A stretch of DNA of 64,000 nucleotides from JABFRG01 sp038210445 (GTDB lineage: Bacteria > Myxococcota_A > Polyangia > Polyangiales > Polyangiaceae): assembly GCA_038210445.1 (NCBI GenBank), contig JBBQWQ010000031.1, positions 21,361 to 85,360 of the forward strand, given 5' to 3'. The notes beneath the pieces were generated by a model that did not search any database, was not told where the DNA came from, and saw nothing but the letters and a program-made list of their open reading frames with translations. How positions within the stretch are numbered: position 1 is the stretch's first letter; every line of letters starts with the position of its first letter. Below are positions 8,650-16,725 of the stretch, in pieces. The translations under genes and the position numbers were made by a program.

Positions 8650-9996
8650 GTGAGCGCTCGGCAATGGACGGTCGTTGCGACCGTGATGGCAGTGGCCGCC
8701 GCGGCGCCCGACGCCGCGGCCAACGGCCGCATTCCGGCGGCCAATCAGATCGTCGTCTCTCCAGATTTTCCGCAGACGGTGCTGCTGCGCACCACCTTCG
8801 GGCTCCTGGTCTCGCGCGACGCGGGCACGAAGTGGGACTGGGTCTGCGAGAGCGGCATGCAATACGGCGGCGCGCAGGATCCCTCGTTCGGGCTCACCAA
8901 GAATGGGACGCTCCTGGCCTCCGCCTTCGAAGGGCTCACCATCTCGCGCGACGGGTTCTGCACCTTTGGGCTCCAGGGTGGATTGCTCGGGCGGCGGGTG
9001 TTCTCGGACCTCACGGTGCGACCCGACGACCGACGTCAGGTCCTCGCGCTCGCTTCGGACTACGCGAGCACCGGAGACGGCGGCGCGTTCACCTTTGCTT
9101 CGCAGGTGTTCCTGAGCCGCGACGACGGTTCGACCTTTGCGCCACTCGGCGCGCCGCTCGACACCAGCCTCCTCTTCGAAACGGTCGAGGTCGCGGAGAG
9201 CGATCCGCTGCGGGTCTATCTCTCGGCCACGCGCAGCTCTGGAGGCGCGGTCTCTGGCGTCGTGCTGGTCTCGCGCGACGGCGGAACAACCTACGCGGAG
9301 CGCGCGGTGCCGCTCCTTACGCCGCAAGAGCGCGCGCCTTTCGTGTCGGCGGTGGACCCCAAGAACCCCGATCGCCTCTACGTGCGCACCGCAGGTCAAC
9401 CCGATGCGGCGAGTCGGCTGCTGGTGAGCGACGACGCCGGCGACTCGTTTCGCGAAGTGTTCCGCACCGCGGGGCCAATGCTCGGCCTCGCGCTCTCGGC
9501 AGACGGCGCGACGATTTACGCTGGCAGCACCAAGGACGGCGTGTACGCGGCGAGCACGCAGTCGTTCGCGTTCGAGAAGCGCGCAGCGGTACAGGTGCAG
9601 TGTCTGACAGCCACCGAGGGCGCGCTCTGGGCGTGCTCCAACGAGGCCTCGGGCTTTATCGCCGGACGCTCCACCGACGGCGGCCGAACCTTTACGCCCA
9701 TGCTGCGACTCAGCGGGATTCGCGGTCCCTTGGCCTGTCCGGTCGGCACCACCGCGCAGACGTGCGAAGCGGAGTGGCCACGGCTGCGACAAGAGCTCGG
9801 CATCGAGACCACCCTGGACGCCGGGCCCGCGGCCCGAGACGCTGGCGCGCCGAACCCCGAAGCGCCGCGCGCAGGCGGAAGCTCGTGCAGCGAGGCCGGC
9901 GACGCCGGACCCGGGCTGGCGCTGGCCGTCGCCGTGTGCGTCGTCGCGCTCGGTGGACGCGTGCGCAAGCATCGCGCTCGCCAACGCAGAGCGTAA
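8650..9996 (+). CDS. BNR/sialidase-type beta-propeller with MYXO-CTERM-like tail
   Basis: 448 residues from GTG 8650, 16 nt after the kinase stop. A signal peptide is followed by four or five Asp-box motifs (SRDAGTKWD, SRDDGSTF, SRDGGTTY, STDGGRTF) typical of BNR/sialidase and VPS10-like propellers; glycosidase catalytic residues were not recognised, so enzymatic activity is not claimed. The C terminus has a Cys (SSCSEAG), a hydrophobic stretch and a run of Arg/Lys. That pattern resembles the myxobacterial MYXO-CTERM sorting tail, although only one Cys is present. The protein is likely surface-anchored and may be the extracellular partner of the upstream cassette. Confidence 0.82.
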   Translation: MSARQWTVVATVMAVAAAAPDAAANGRIPAANQIVVSPDFPQTVLLRTTFGLLVSRDAGTKWDWVCESGMQYGGAQDPSFGLTKNGTLLASAFEGLTISRDGFCTFGLQGGLLGRRVFSDLTVRPDDRRQVLALASDYASTGDGGAFTFASQVFLSRDDGSTFAPLGAPLDTSLLFETVEVAESDPLRVYLSATRSSGGAVSGVVLVSRDGGTTYAERAVPLLTPQERAPFVSAVDPKNPDRLYVRTAGQPDAASRLLVSDDAGDSFREVFRTAGPMLGLALSADGATIYAGSTKDGVYAASTQSFAFEKRAAVQVQCLTATEGALWACSNEASGFIAGRSTDGGRTFTPMLRLSGIRGPLACPVGTTAQTCEAEWPRLRQELGIETTLDAGPAARDAGAPNPEAPRAGGSSCSEAGDAGPGLALAVAVCVVALGGRVRKHRARQRRA

Positions 9997-10252
9997 ATTC
10001 GTATCTCGAGTGCGCGGCGCAATTGCGGCGATCCGTGGCGCGAAATGGCCGTCTCGGTTGGGAAGTTGCGTCATTTGCGCTGCTAGGTCGCGACGAGGGA
10101 CGAAGCCCGGCGCACGGCACTGAGCGGCAGGTTCACGCCGCGGCGCATCATTCGTACGCCGCATCTCGGAGAGCACATCGTTTGCCGTGCACCGAGGGCG
10201 TCGATATGATTCGTTTCGGGTGAGCCGAGGCTGTCGCGGCGAGGAGACATCA

Positions 10253-11272
10253 ATGGTGGCGCTTCGTCCACGGAGATGGGTTGCAGTACTGGCATTCGCG
10301 ATCGCCGCGCCCGCGGCGGTGGCGTCGTGCTCGGTCTTGTTCTCCACGAACGATCAGTGCGTCACCACCCAAGACTGCACCACGCGCGGCGTCGCCTTCG
10401 AGGATACGCAGTGCGTGGCCAACCTTTGCGTGAAGACGACGCAGGTGCCCGACGCAGGCGGCGTCGACGCGAAGTCCGACGTGGCCACCGATGCCGAAGC
10501 TGGGCCCGCAGACCCCTTCGCGTGCGGCCTCTTGCCGCCGCCCGATCCCGACTTCACCAAGCAGGTGCAAACCTCCATCCGCTACATCGATTTTTCGTCG
10601 GGCAAGCCAGCCACGCGCATCGACGTACGGTTGTGCGCATCGACCGACCCGCTCTGCACCAACGCCCGCACCACGATTCACGCGACCGATGCCGGCACCG
10701 ACGCCGCGAACGGGGGCGGCATCGACGGCGGCGACGCTGCGGGCGGCTCCGGATGGGTCGTCCCTGCCGACGACGGCACCCTCATCGCCACCGTGGAGCG
10801 CGGCTTCGAGGGCTTCTTCGAGCTGCGCTCTTCGGTATATGCCCCCACGCTCCGCTTCACCTCTCCGCCGCTCCGCAACGACCTGACGGCCTTCGATCAG
10901 ATTCTGCTTCGCGGCGCGGAGATCGCCTTCTTGGCCGATCAGGCCACCGGCCGCAGCGGCTCGTACGATCCGACGACCCGAGGTCTGGTGTTCACCTTGG
11001 CGCGCGACTGCAACCAACAGCCGTTGGCCAATGTGCGCTTCACCACGACGTCGACCGATCCCATGCAGTTCGGCTTCTATATCGTGAACACGACGCCGAG
11101 CATCACCGAGACCAAGACCGACGGCACCGGCCGCGGCGGCTTCGCCAACCTGCCACCAGGGCTCCACACCTTCACCGCCGAGTTCGCCGAGACTGGCAAG
11201 CGCATCGGCTCGACGCGGGCGCTGGTGCGCGCCGGCACCAACACCACGGTTTCGATTCTACCGACCCCATGA
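10253..11272 (+). CDS. predicted lipoprotein with carboxypeptidase-regulatory-like domain (cassette 2)
   Basis: 339 residues from ATG 10253, six nt behind a GAGGAGA ribosome site; a lipobox ending in VASC follows the signal sequence. After a Cys-rich segment (DQCVTTQDCTTRG) and an Asp/Ala linker comes a beta-rich body. The C-terminal 80 residues look like a carboxypeptidase-regulatory-like beta sandwich (PLANVRFTTTS, GFANLPPGLHTF). The stop overlaps the kinase start in ATGA. The gene opens the second lipoprotein-kinase-TPR/PEGA cassette. Its sequence is not clearly homologous to the lipoprotein of cassette 1, although its position beside kinase and TPR genes is similar. Confidence 0.8.
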   Translation: MVALRPRRWVAVLAFAIAAPAAVASCSVLFSTNDQCVTTQDCTTRGVAFEDTQCVANLCVKTTQVPDAGGVDAKSDVATDAEAGPADPFACGLLPPPDPDFTKQVQTSIRYIDFSSGKPATRIDVRLCASTDPLCTNARTTIHATDAGTDAANGGGIDGGDAAGGSGWVVPADDGTLIATVERGFEGFFELRSSVYAPTLRFTSPPLRNDLTAFDQILLRGAEIAFLADQATGRSGSYDPTTRGLVFTLARDCNQQPLANVRFTTTSTDPMQFGFYIVNTTPSITETKTDGTGRGGFANLPPGLHTFTAEFAETGKRIGSTRALVRAGTNTTVSILPTP

Positions 11273-12846
11273 ACGGCGAGCGATCCTCAGCCCCGCCGGG
11301 CCGCACGGTGGACGAATCGGGCGTCATCCAGGCGCTGGGCCCGCGCGACCTGAGCCTCGCCGAATCGGTCGGCAAGTACCGCTTTCTGGGCGCCCTGGGC
11401 CACGGCGGCATGGCCGACGTGTACCTCACCATGGCCGATGGCCCGGAGGGGTTCCGCAAGCTGTGCGTGGTGAAGATGCTCAAAGACGCGATGGCCAACG
11501 ACGAGGATTTCCGCGCCATGTTCGTCGACGAGGCGCGGCTCGCGGCACGCCTCACGCACCCGAACATCGTGCAGACCTACGAGGTCGAGTCGGTGAACGG
11601 TCACCTGATGCTCGCCATGGAGTACGTGGAGGGGCCGACCATGGCGCGGCTCCGGCGGCGCATGTCACGCGAGGCGTTTCCGCTCACCGCCTCGGTGCGC
11701 GTCCTGTGCGACGTGCTGGCGGCGCTTTCCTACGCCCACGGCCTGCGCGACTTCGACGGGCGAACGCTCGACATCGTTCACCGCGACGTGAGCCCGCACA
11801 ACATCATCGTCGGCTACAACGGCAACGCCAAGCTGCTCGACTTCGGCATCGCCAAGAGCACCGCCGCGGTGCAGGCGACCCAAGCCGGGGTGCTCAAGGG
11901 CAAGGTCGGCTATATGGCGCCGGAACAAGCGAGCCTGGGCGACGTCGACCATCGAGCCGACATCTTTTCGGTGGGCGTCATTCTCTGGGAGTCCATCGCC
12001 GGCCGCCGCCTCGCAGAAGGCAAGTCGGCCCGCGATTCGCTCTCTCGGCGCATGAAAGGCACCGAGCCGCGCATCGAGACGGTGGTACCCGACGTCGACC
12101 GAGATCTGGCGCAGATCCTTGGTCAGGCGCTGGCGACGGCCCCCGGCGACAGGTACCCGACCGCCGACGCGTTTCAGGCCGACCTCGAGGCCTGGCTCAT
12201 GACCCAAGCGGAGATGCCACGCCGGGTGTGGGCCGCGCACGTGAGCAGCACCTTCGACGACGAACGGCGGCAGTTTCAGTCGCTGGTCGGGCTCCGCGCA
12301 TCGGATGCGAGCATCAACCTTACGAGCTCGGTGAGCGGCGCGCACCGCGCACCCACCTCGCCGTTCGTGATGGAGAGCGCGACCGTAGAACCCTCGGTCG
12401 ACATTCCAGTGCAGACGAGCCTCGCGGCGCCCACGCTCTCGCTGCCGCCGCCCCAGAACCCTCAGCGCAAGCTGGCGGTCCTTGCGGGTGGCGCCGCGCT
12501 GGCCATCGCAGTGGTTTTTGCCGGCGTGTACCTCGCGACCCGCGGCCTGAAGCCGGCTGCAACGAGCGCGAGCACCGCCCCTTCGACGACGACGCAGCCA
12601 GACGCTGAACCGTTGCCGCCGCAGGCAAGTACGGTGGGCGATCCCGCGGCGACGTCACCTGCGTCCGGCGTCGCTGCCTCGCCTGGAAGCGCTACGGCTC
12701 CGCACCTGCGCCACGGCGGCTTCGCGGGGCCGTTCGTGGCGCCTACCCACTCGGCGCGCCCCAACAACGCAGCCACCCCCAGTGCCACTGCCGCGCCGAA
12801 GTCGAGCGCGCGCCCCCTCGACGAACGAGATCCCTACGCACCATGA
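11269..12846 (+). CDS. Hanks-type Ser/Thr kinase with HRDVSPHN loop (cassette 2)
   Basis: 525 residues, coupled by ATGA overlaps to the genes on both sides. Kinase domain about 35-300: glycine loop at 42-48 (GALGHGG), Lys69 in CVVKM, His171 of HRDVSPHN, DFGIAK and GKVGYMAPEQ. The catalytic loop has Ser at 175 where most kinases have Lys; this variant is common in myxobacterial kinases and does not by itself mean a pseudokinase. A linker with Thr/Ser/Pro follows, then one transmembrane segment near 405-425 and a low-complexity tail ending DERDPYAP. No sensor domain outside the membrane is visible, so sensing may be delegated to the coupled lipoprotein and TPR protein (inference). Confidence 0.93.
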   Translation: MNGERSSAPPGRTVDESGVIQALGPRDLSLAESVGKYRFLGALGHGGMADVYLTMADGPEGFRKLCVVKMLKDAMANDEDFRAMFVDEARLAARLTHPNIVQTYEVESVNGHLMLAMEYVEGPTMARLRRRMSREAFPLTASVRVLCDVLAALSYAHGLRDFDGRTLDIVHRDVSPHNIIVGYNGNAKLLDFGIAKSTAAVQATQAGVLKGKVGYMAPEQASLGDVDHRADIFSVGVILWESIAGRRLAEGKSARDSLSRRMKGTEPRIETVVPDVDRDLAQILGQALATAPGDRYPTADAFQADLEAWLMTQAEMPRRVWAAHVSSTFDDERRQFQSLVGLRASDASINLTSSVSGAHRAPTSPFVMESATVEPSVDIPVQTSLAAPTLSLPPPQNPQRKLAVLAGGAALAIAVVFAGVYLATRGLKPAATSASTAPSTTTQPDAEPLPPQASTVGDPAATSPASGVAASPGSATAPHLRHGGFAGPFVAPTHSARPNNAATPSATAAPKSSARPLDERDPYAP

Positions 12847-13847
12847 CCCCGCGCATTCTCACGCTCTCGTTGATGTTCAGCCTCGGCATCTTGGCGCCCA
12901 TCGCCTGGGCGGCGCCCCCCGACAGCGGCAAGGAAGAGGGCCGTACCCGCTTTCAGCGCGGCATCGAGCTCTACAAGGAAGGTAACTTCCACGCCGCGCT
13001 CGCCGAGTTTCGCGCCGCCAACGAGGCTGCACCATCGGTGCGCATCCAGTACAACCTGGGGCAAACGCTCTTTCAGCTGCAAGACTACGCCGGCGCCCTC
13101 GCGGCCTTCGAAACCTACCTGGGCGACGGACGTGACAAGATCCCGGAAGACCGCCTTCGCGAGGTGGAGGCCGACATCGCCAAGCTGCGCCAGCGCGTCG
13201 CAACGCTGAAGATCACCGTGGCCAACGTCGAGGCCGCCTCTGCCGCTAGCGTGAGCGTCACCGTCGACGACGAGGCGCGCACCTCGGGCCAAGGCAGCGT
13301 GCGGGTGAGCGCGGGACGACGCAAGGTGGCCGTGACGGCGTCGGGCTACCAGACCGAGACGCGGATCCTCGACGTTGCTGGCAGCGCCGTGGTCGACTTG
13401 CGCTTCGAGCTGAAGCCGATCTTCCAGCGCGGCAGTGGCAACGAGGGCGGCCGCGGCGCGGTAACGCCACCTCCCCCCCCTCAAAGCATTCCCAAGAGCC
13501 GCGCGCCGTTCTACGTGGGCCTGGGCGCCACTGCTGCGCTGGGCGCCGGCGCGATCACGTTCGCGGTGCTCGCCGGCAACAAGCACAGCACGTGGGACGC
13601 GGCGCAGAACCAACCGAACCCCAACAAGGGGGAGCTCGACGATCTGCGGAGCTCCACCAAGACGCTCTCCTTGGTGGCCGACATCTTCACCGGCGCCACC
13701 GTCGCGGCCGGGGCCACCAGCCTGGTGCTTCTCTTCGTCACCAGCGGCGACCAAGAGCCCCCGACCACGAGCACCCGCCGGGGGATGGGCCCGAAAGTGC
13801 GGCCGCTGGTGGGCCCGCAATCGCTCGGCGTTGGCGGTACGTTTTAA
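12843..13847 (+). CDS. TPR and PEGA-like exported membrane protein (cassette 2)
   Basis: 334 residues, start overlapping the kinase stop (ATGA). Signal peptide to about residue 24 (LGILAPIAWA), TPR-like helices at about 30-115 (FQRGIELYKEGNFHAALAEF, YNLGQTLFQLQDY), a PEGA-like beta domain at 125-185 (SVTVDDEARTSGQGSVRVSA), a proline run, and two hydrophobic segments near 220-240 and 275-300. The layout, including the polar loop between the two hydrophobic segments, matches the 5122-6039 product, so the two are likely paralogues. Ends 61 nt before the convergent E2 gene. Confidence 0.82.
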   Translation: MTPRILTLSLMFSLGILAPIAWAAPPDSGKEEGRTRFQRGIELYKEGNFHAALAEFRAANEAAPSVRIQYNLGQTLFQLQDYAGALAAFETYLGDGRDKIPEDRLREVEADIAKLRQRVATLKITVANVEAASAASVSVTVDDEARTSGQGSVRVSAGRRKVAVTASGYQTETRILDVAGSAVVDLRFELKPIFQRGSGNEGGRGAVTPPPPPQSIPKSRAPFYVGLGATAALGAGAITFAVLAGNKHSTWDAAQNQPNPNKGELDDLRSSTKTLSLVADIFTGATVAAGATSLVLLFVTSGDQEPPTTSTRRGMGPKVRPLVGPQSLGVGGTF

Positions 13848-13908
13848 ACGAACACGCGCCGACGTACTTGGTACGCGACGCGTGTACTCTACCGCTACTT
13901 GCGGCGCT

Positions 13909-15228
13909 TCAGACTTCGAACTCGGCCTTCTCGAGCAGCTCGGTGACCCGCCAGAGGAAGCTATTGGCGGCCACGCCGTCGACGATGCGGTGGTCGTAGG
14001 AGAGCGCCATGTACATGACCGGGTGGATGACCATCTGGTCCTCGCCGTCGGCGCCTTCCACCACCACCACGCGTTTTTGGATCTCGCCCATGCGCAAGAT
14101 GCCCACGTTGGGCTGGTTGATAATGGCGCCGCCGAAGAGGTTGCCCTTGATGCCGGGGTTGGTGACCGAGAACGTGGCACCAGAGAGGTCGTCCATGGTG
14201 ATCTTCCCGACCCGCGCCCGCTTGGCCAGCTCGTCGACGGTACGGACGATGCCGCGCACGCCGAGCTCGTCGGCCCGGCGCACCACCGGGACCACCAGAC
14301 CGTCGGGCGAGTCGACCGCGACGCCGATGTTGATGTCCTTGAAGATCACAAACGAGTCTTCGAGAACCCGCGCGTTGATGGAGGGCGTCTCGCGGAGCGC
14401 CTTGGCGGTGGCAGTGACGACGAAGGCGAGCATGGTAAGACCCAGCCCTTCCTTCTTGTAGCGGTCCTTGTTCGCCTCGCGCAGCTTGGCCGCCTTGTGA
14501 AGGTCGACCTCGGCCACGGTCACCACGTGGGGCGAGGCGAACTTGGAATAGGTCATGTGGTCGGCGGTAATGCGACGCCGACGGGTGAAGGGCACGACCT
14601 GATCGCCGTCGTGGGGGCGATACTGCGGCACCTTGAAGGCGCCGTAGCCGACGCCGGGGATGGGCGGAACGAAGCCGCCGCCGGCATTCACCATTTGAGC
14701 GATCTGCGCGCTGGGGCGAGCCGCAGACGGCACTGCGGCAGCGGGAGCGGGAGCCTGCGCCGCAGCGGGAGCGGGAGCCTGCGCGGCACCGGCGGCGCGA
14801 ACGACGTCGTCCTTGCCAATGCGACCCCGCTCGCCCGAGCCCTGAACCTCCGCGAGGTTTACGTTGCTCTCGAGCGCTTCGCGGCGCGCTGCCGGCGTGG
14901 CCAGCGCTTCGCCGCTGGCGCTACGGCCCGCAGCAGCCGGAGCCGCAGCGGGAGCAGGTGCCGCGGCGGGCGCCTTCTCGGGCTGGGCAAACGAGCCCTC
15001 TTCGAGCTGGCACAGCACGGCCCCCACCAGCACCACGTCGCCCACGTTAACCAGCACCTTGGCGACGCGGCCGGCGGTGGGTGCGGGCAGCTCGCTATCG
15101 GCCTTGTCGGTGGCAACCTCGAGGAGCGGCTGGTCCTTCTGGACGACGTCGCCTTCCTTGACGAGCCACTTGGTGATGGTGCCTTCGGAAACGCTCTCGC
15201 CCAACTGGGGCATGGTCACGTCGAACAT
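13909..15228 (-). CDS. 2-oxo acid dehydrogenase E2 (dihydrolipoyl acyltransferase)
   Basis: 439 residues. An N-terminal lipoyl domain (1-77) carries the lipoyl Lys42 in EVATDKADSE; an Ala/Pro hinge and peripheral-subunit binding domain (ATPAARREALE, GSGERGRIGKDDV) follow; a second Ala/Pro linker leads to the catalytic domain (about 205-439) with the SYDHRIVDG motif, His413 and Asp417. This is the acyltransferase core of a pyruvate, 2-oxoglutarate or branched-chain 2-oxoacid complex in the cytoplasm. The ATDKAD lipoyl motif and single lipoyl domain fit SucB/BkdB-like enzymes, but the substrate is not determined and no E1 or E3 gene lies nearby. A GGGAG site precedes ATG 15228. Confidence 0.93.
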   Translation of the reverse strand: MFDVTMPQLGESVSEGTITKWLVKEGDVVQKDQPLLEVATDKADSELPAPTAGRVAKVLVNVGDVVLVGAVLCQLEEGSFAQPEKAPAAAPAPAAAPAAAGRSASGEALATPAARREALESNVNLAEVQGSGERGRIGKDDVVRAAGAAQAPAPAAAQAPAPAAAVPSAARPSAQIAQMVNAGGGFVPPIPGVGYGAFKVPQYRPHDGDQVVPFTRRRRITADHMTYSKFASPHVVTVAEVDLHKAAKLREANKDRYKKEGLGLTMLAFVVTATAKALRETPSINARVLEDSFVIFKDINIGVAVDSPDGLVVPVVRRADELGVRGIVRTVDELAKRARVGKITMDDLSGATFSVTNPGIKGNLFGGAIINQPNVGILRMGEIQKRVVVVEGADGEDQMVIHPVMYMALSYDHRIVDGVAANSFLWRVTELLEKAEFEV

Positions 15229-15404
15229 CCGTTTTTTCTCCCGGAACGTAGGGCCGGCACTCTACAAATCTTCGAAAATTTCCGCAATGCTGCATCGCAC
15301 CATCGGCGCCGGGGTTTGGATGCCCCGAGGGCTGCCTTGGTCTTGCCCTTTCTTCGCAGCAGACCCCTTGCGACCACACGGGCGTCGCCCTTCGGCCGGG
15401 CGCC

Positions 15405-16724
15405 TCAGCCGGAGACGCGCCGCAGACTCGCAACGAAGTACCCGTCGGTATCGTGCACAGAAGGCAAAAGACGGAAAGCCGGCGCGTTGGCCGCCAGCGT
15501 GTGGACGTCGATGGCGGTGGCGTCGAAGGGCGCGGGCTCGAGGACGTCGGCCACCTGCGCCAGCACCTCTTCGGCCTCGCGGCCGAGAACGCTGCATACC
15601 GCGTACACCAGGTGCCCGCCGGGCGCGAGGAGCCCGACCACCGTGCGGAGAATCGCGGCCTGCGTCGCCGCAAGACTCTCCACGTCGGCCTCGGTGCGGC
15701 GGAGCAAGATGTCCGGCCGGCGCCCCACGGTGCCCACGCCGGAGCACGGAGCGTCTACCAGGATGCGATCGTAGGGCCCGGTGCAGTCGCCCGCCCCCTG
15801 CGTCCAATCCACCGCGAAGGCGCGCTGCGGAGCCCGCGCCGGGTCGACCATCATGAGGCGCTCGAGCTTGGAAGGGTGCAGATCGGCGGCGTCGACCTGT
15901 CCGCTTTCGCCCACCCCGCGGCGGAGGATGGCGGTCTTGTTGCCGCGGCCTGCGCAGGCGTCGAGCACACGGTCGCCGGGACGCGCGCCGAGCGCCAAGG
16001 CCACCACCTGCGAGCCTTCTTCTTGCGGCATCCAGCCCACGCCGAAGCCGGTGAGCACCTTGGGATCGCCGGCGTTCTCCACCAAGATGGCGTGCGGCGA
16101 GAGCTTGCCCTCGGCGAAGCGCGCGTCCGGGTGGGCCGCCTGCAGGCGATGCATCCACTCGCCGCGGGCATCGGCGTCGAACACGCACATGCCCATGGGC
16201 GGCACCCGCGGTTCGAGGAAGCTCGCCGCGCCGTCTGCGCCCAGCGTGAGGCCGAGGCTGCGCCGCAACCAAACCGGCGTCGAGCGCTCCACCGCCTTGC
16301 GCGCCCACTCCTCGCGGCGATCGCCACCGCGCTCGCGAACGAAGCGCCGCAGCACAGCGTTGAGGAACCCGGCGAGCTTCGCGCCGCGCTCCACTTTGAT
16401 GGCATCGACCGCCTCGTCTACCGCCGCGAAGGCCGGGACGCGCGCGAGAAAGAGGATCTGATACGCCGCCAGGAGCAGGTGCGCGCGGGCCAGCGGATCG
16501 AGCCCTTCGATCCCGCGCGCGGCGAACGACGAGACCTGCTCGAGGAGCCCCACCCGGACCCGCAGGCTGCCATACGCGAGCTCGGTGGCCAGCGCGCGAT
16601 CGCGCGGGTCGAGCTGCGGATGGCGCGAGAGCTCCGCGTCGAGGGACGCCGCCGCGAAGGCGCCGTCTCGCTCCACCCGAACCAAGACTCGCGCCGCGAT
16701 GCTGCGGGCGGAAGCGACGCGCAC
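15405..16724 (-). CDS. rsmB: 16S rRNA (cytosine-C5)-methyltransferase RsmB
   Basis: 439 residues. The N-terminal NusB-like RNA-binding domain (about 5-135) and a Rossmann methyltransferase domain are both present: SAM-binding VLDACAGRGNKT at 253-264, motif IV VDAPCSG with Cys327, and motif VI VYAVCSV with the catalytic Cys377. This matches RsmB/Sun, which methylates C967 of 16S rRNA. Length is usual. GTG 16724 sits one base after the stop of the upstream IPT lipoprotein gene, so translation is probably coupled to it although the functions are unrelated. Confidence 0.93.
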   Translation of the reverse strand: MRVASARSIAARVLVRVERDGAFAAASLDAELSRHPQLDPRDRALATELAYGSLRVRVGLLEQVSSFAARGIEGLDPLARAHLLLAAYQILFLARVPAFAAVDEAVDAIKVERGAKLAGFLNAVLRRFVRERGGDRREEWARKAVERSTPVWLRRSLGLTLGADGAASFLEPRVPPMGMCVFDADARGEWMHRLQAAHPDARFAEGKLSPHAILVENAGDPKVLTGFGVGWMPQEEGSQVVALALGARPGDRVLDACAGRGNKTAILRRGVGESGQVDAADLHPSKLERLMMVDPARAPQRAFAVDWTQGAGDCTGPYDRILVDAPCSGVGTVGRRPDILLRRTEADVESLAATQAAILRTVVGLLAPGGHLVYAVCSVLGREAEEVLAQVADVLEPAPFDATAIDVHTLAANAPAFRLLPSVHDTDGYFVASLRRVSG

Positions 16725-16725
16725 G

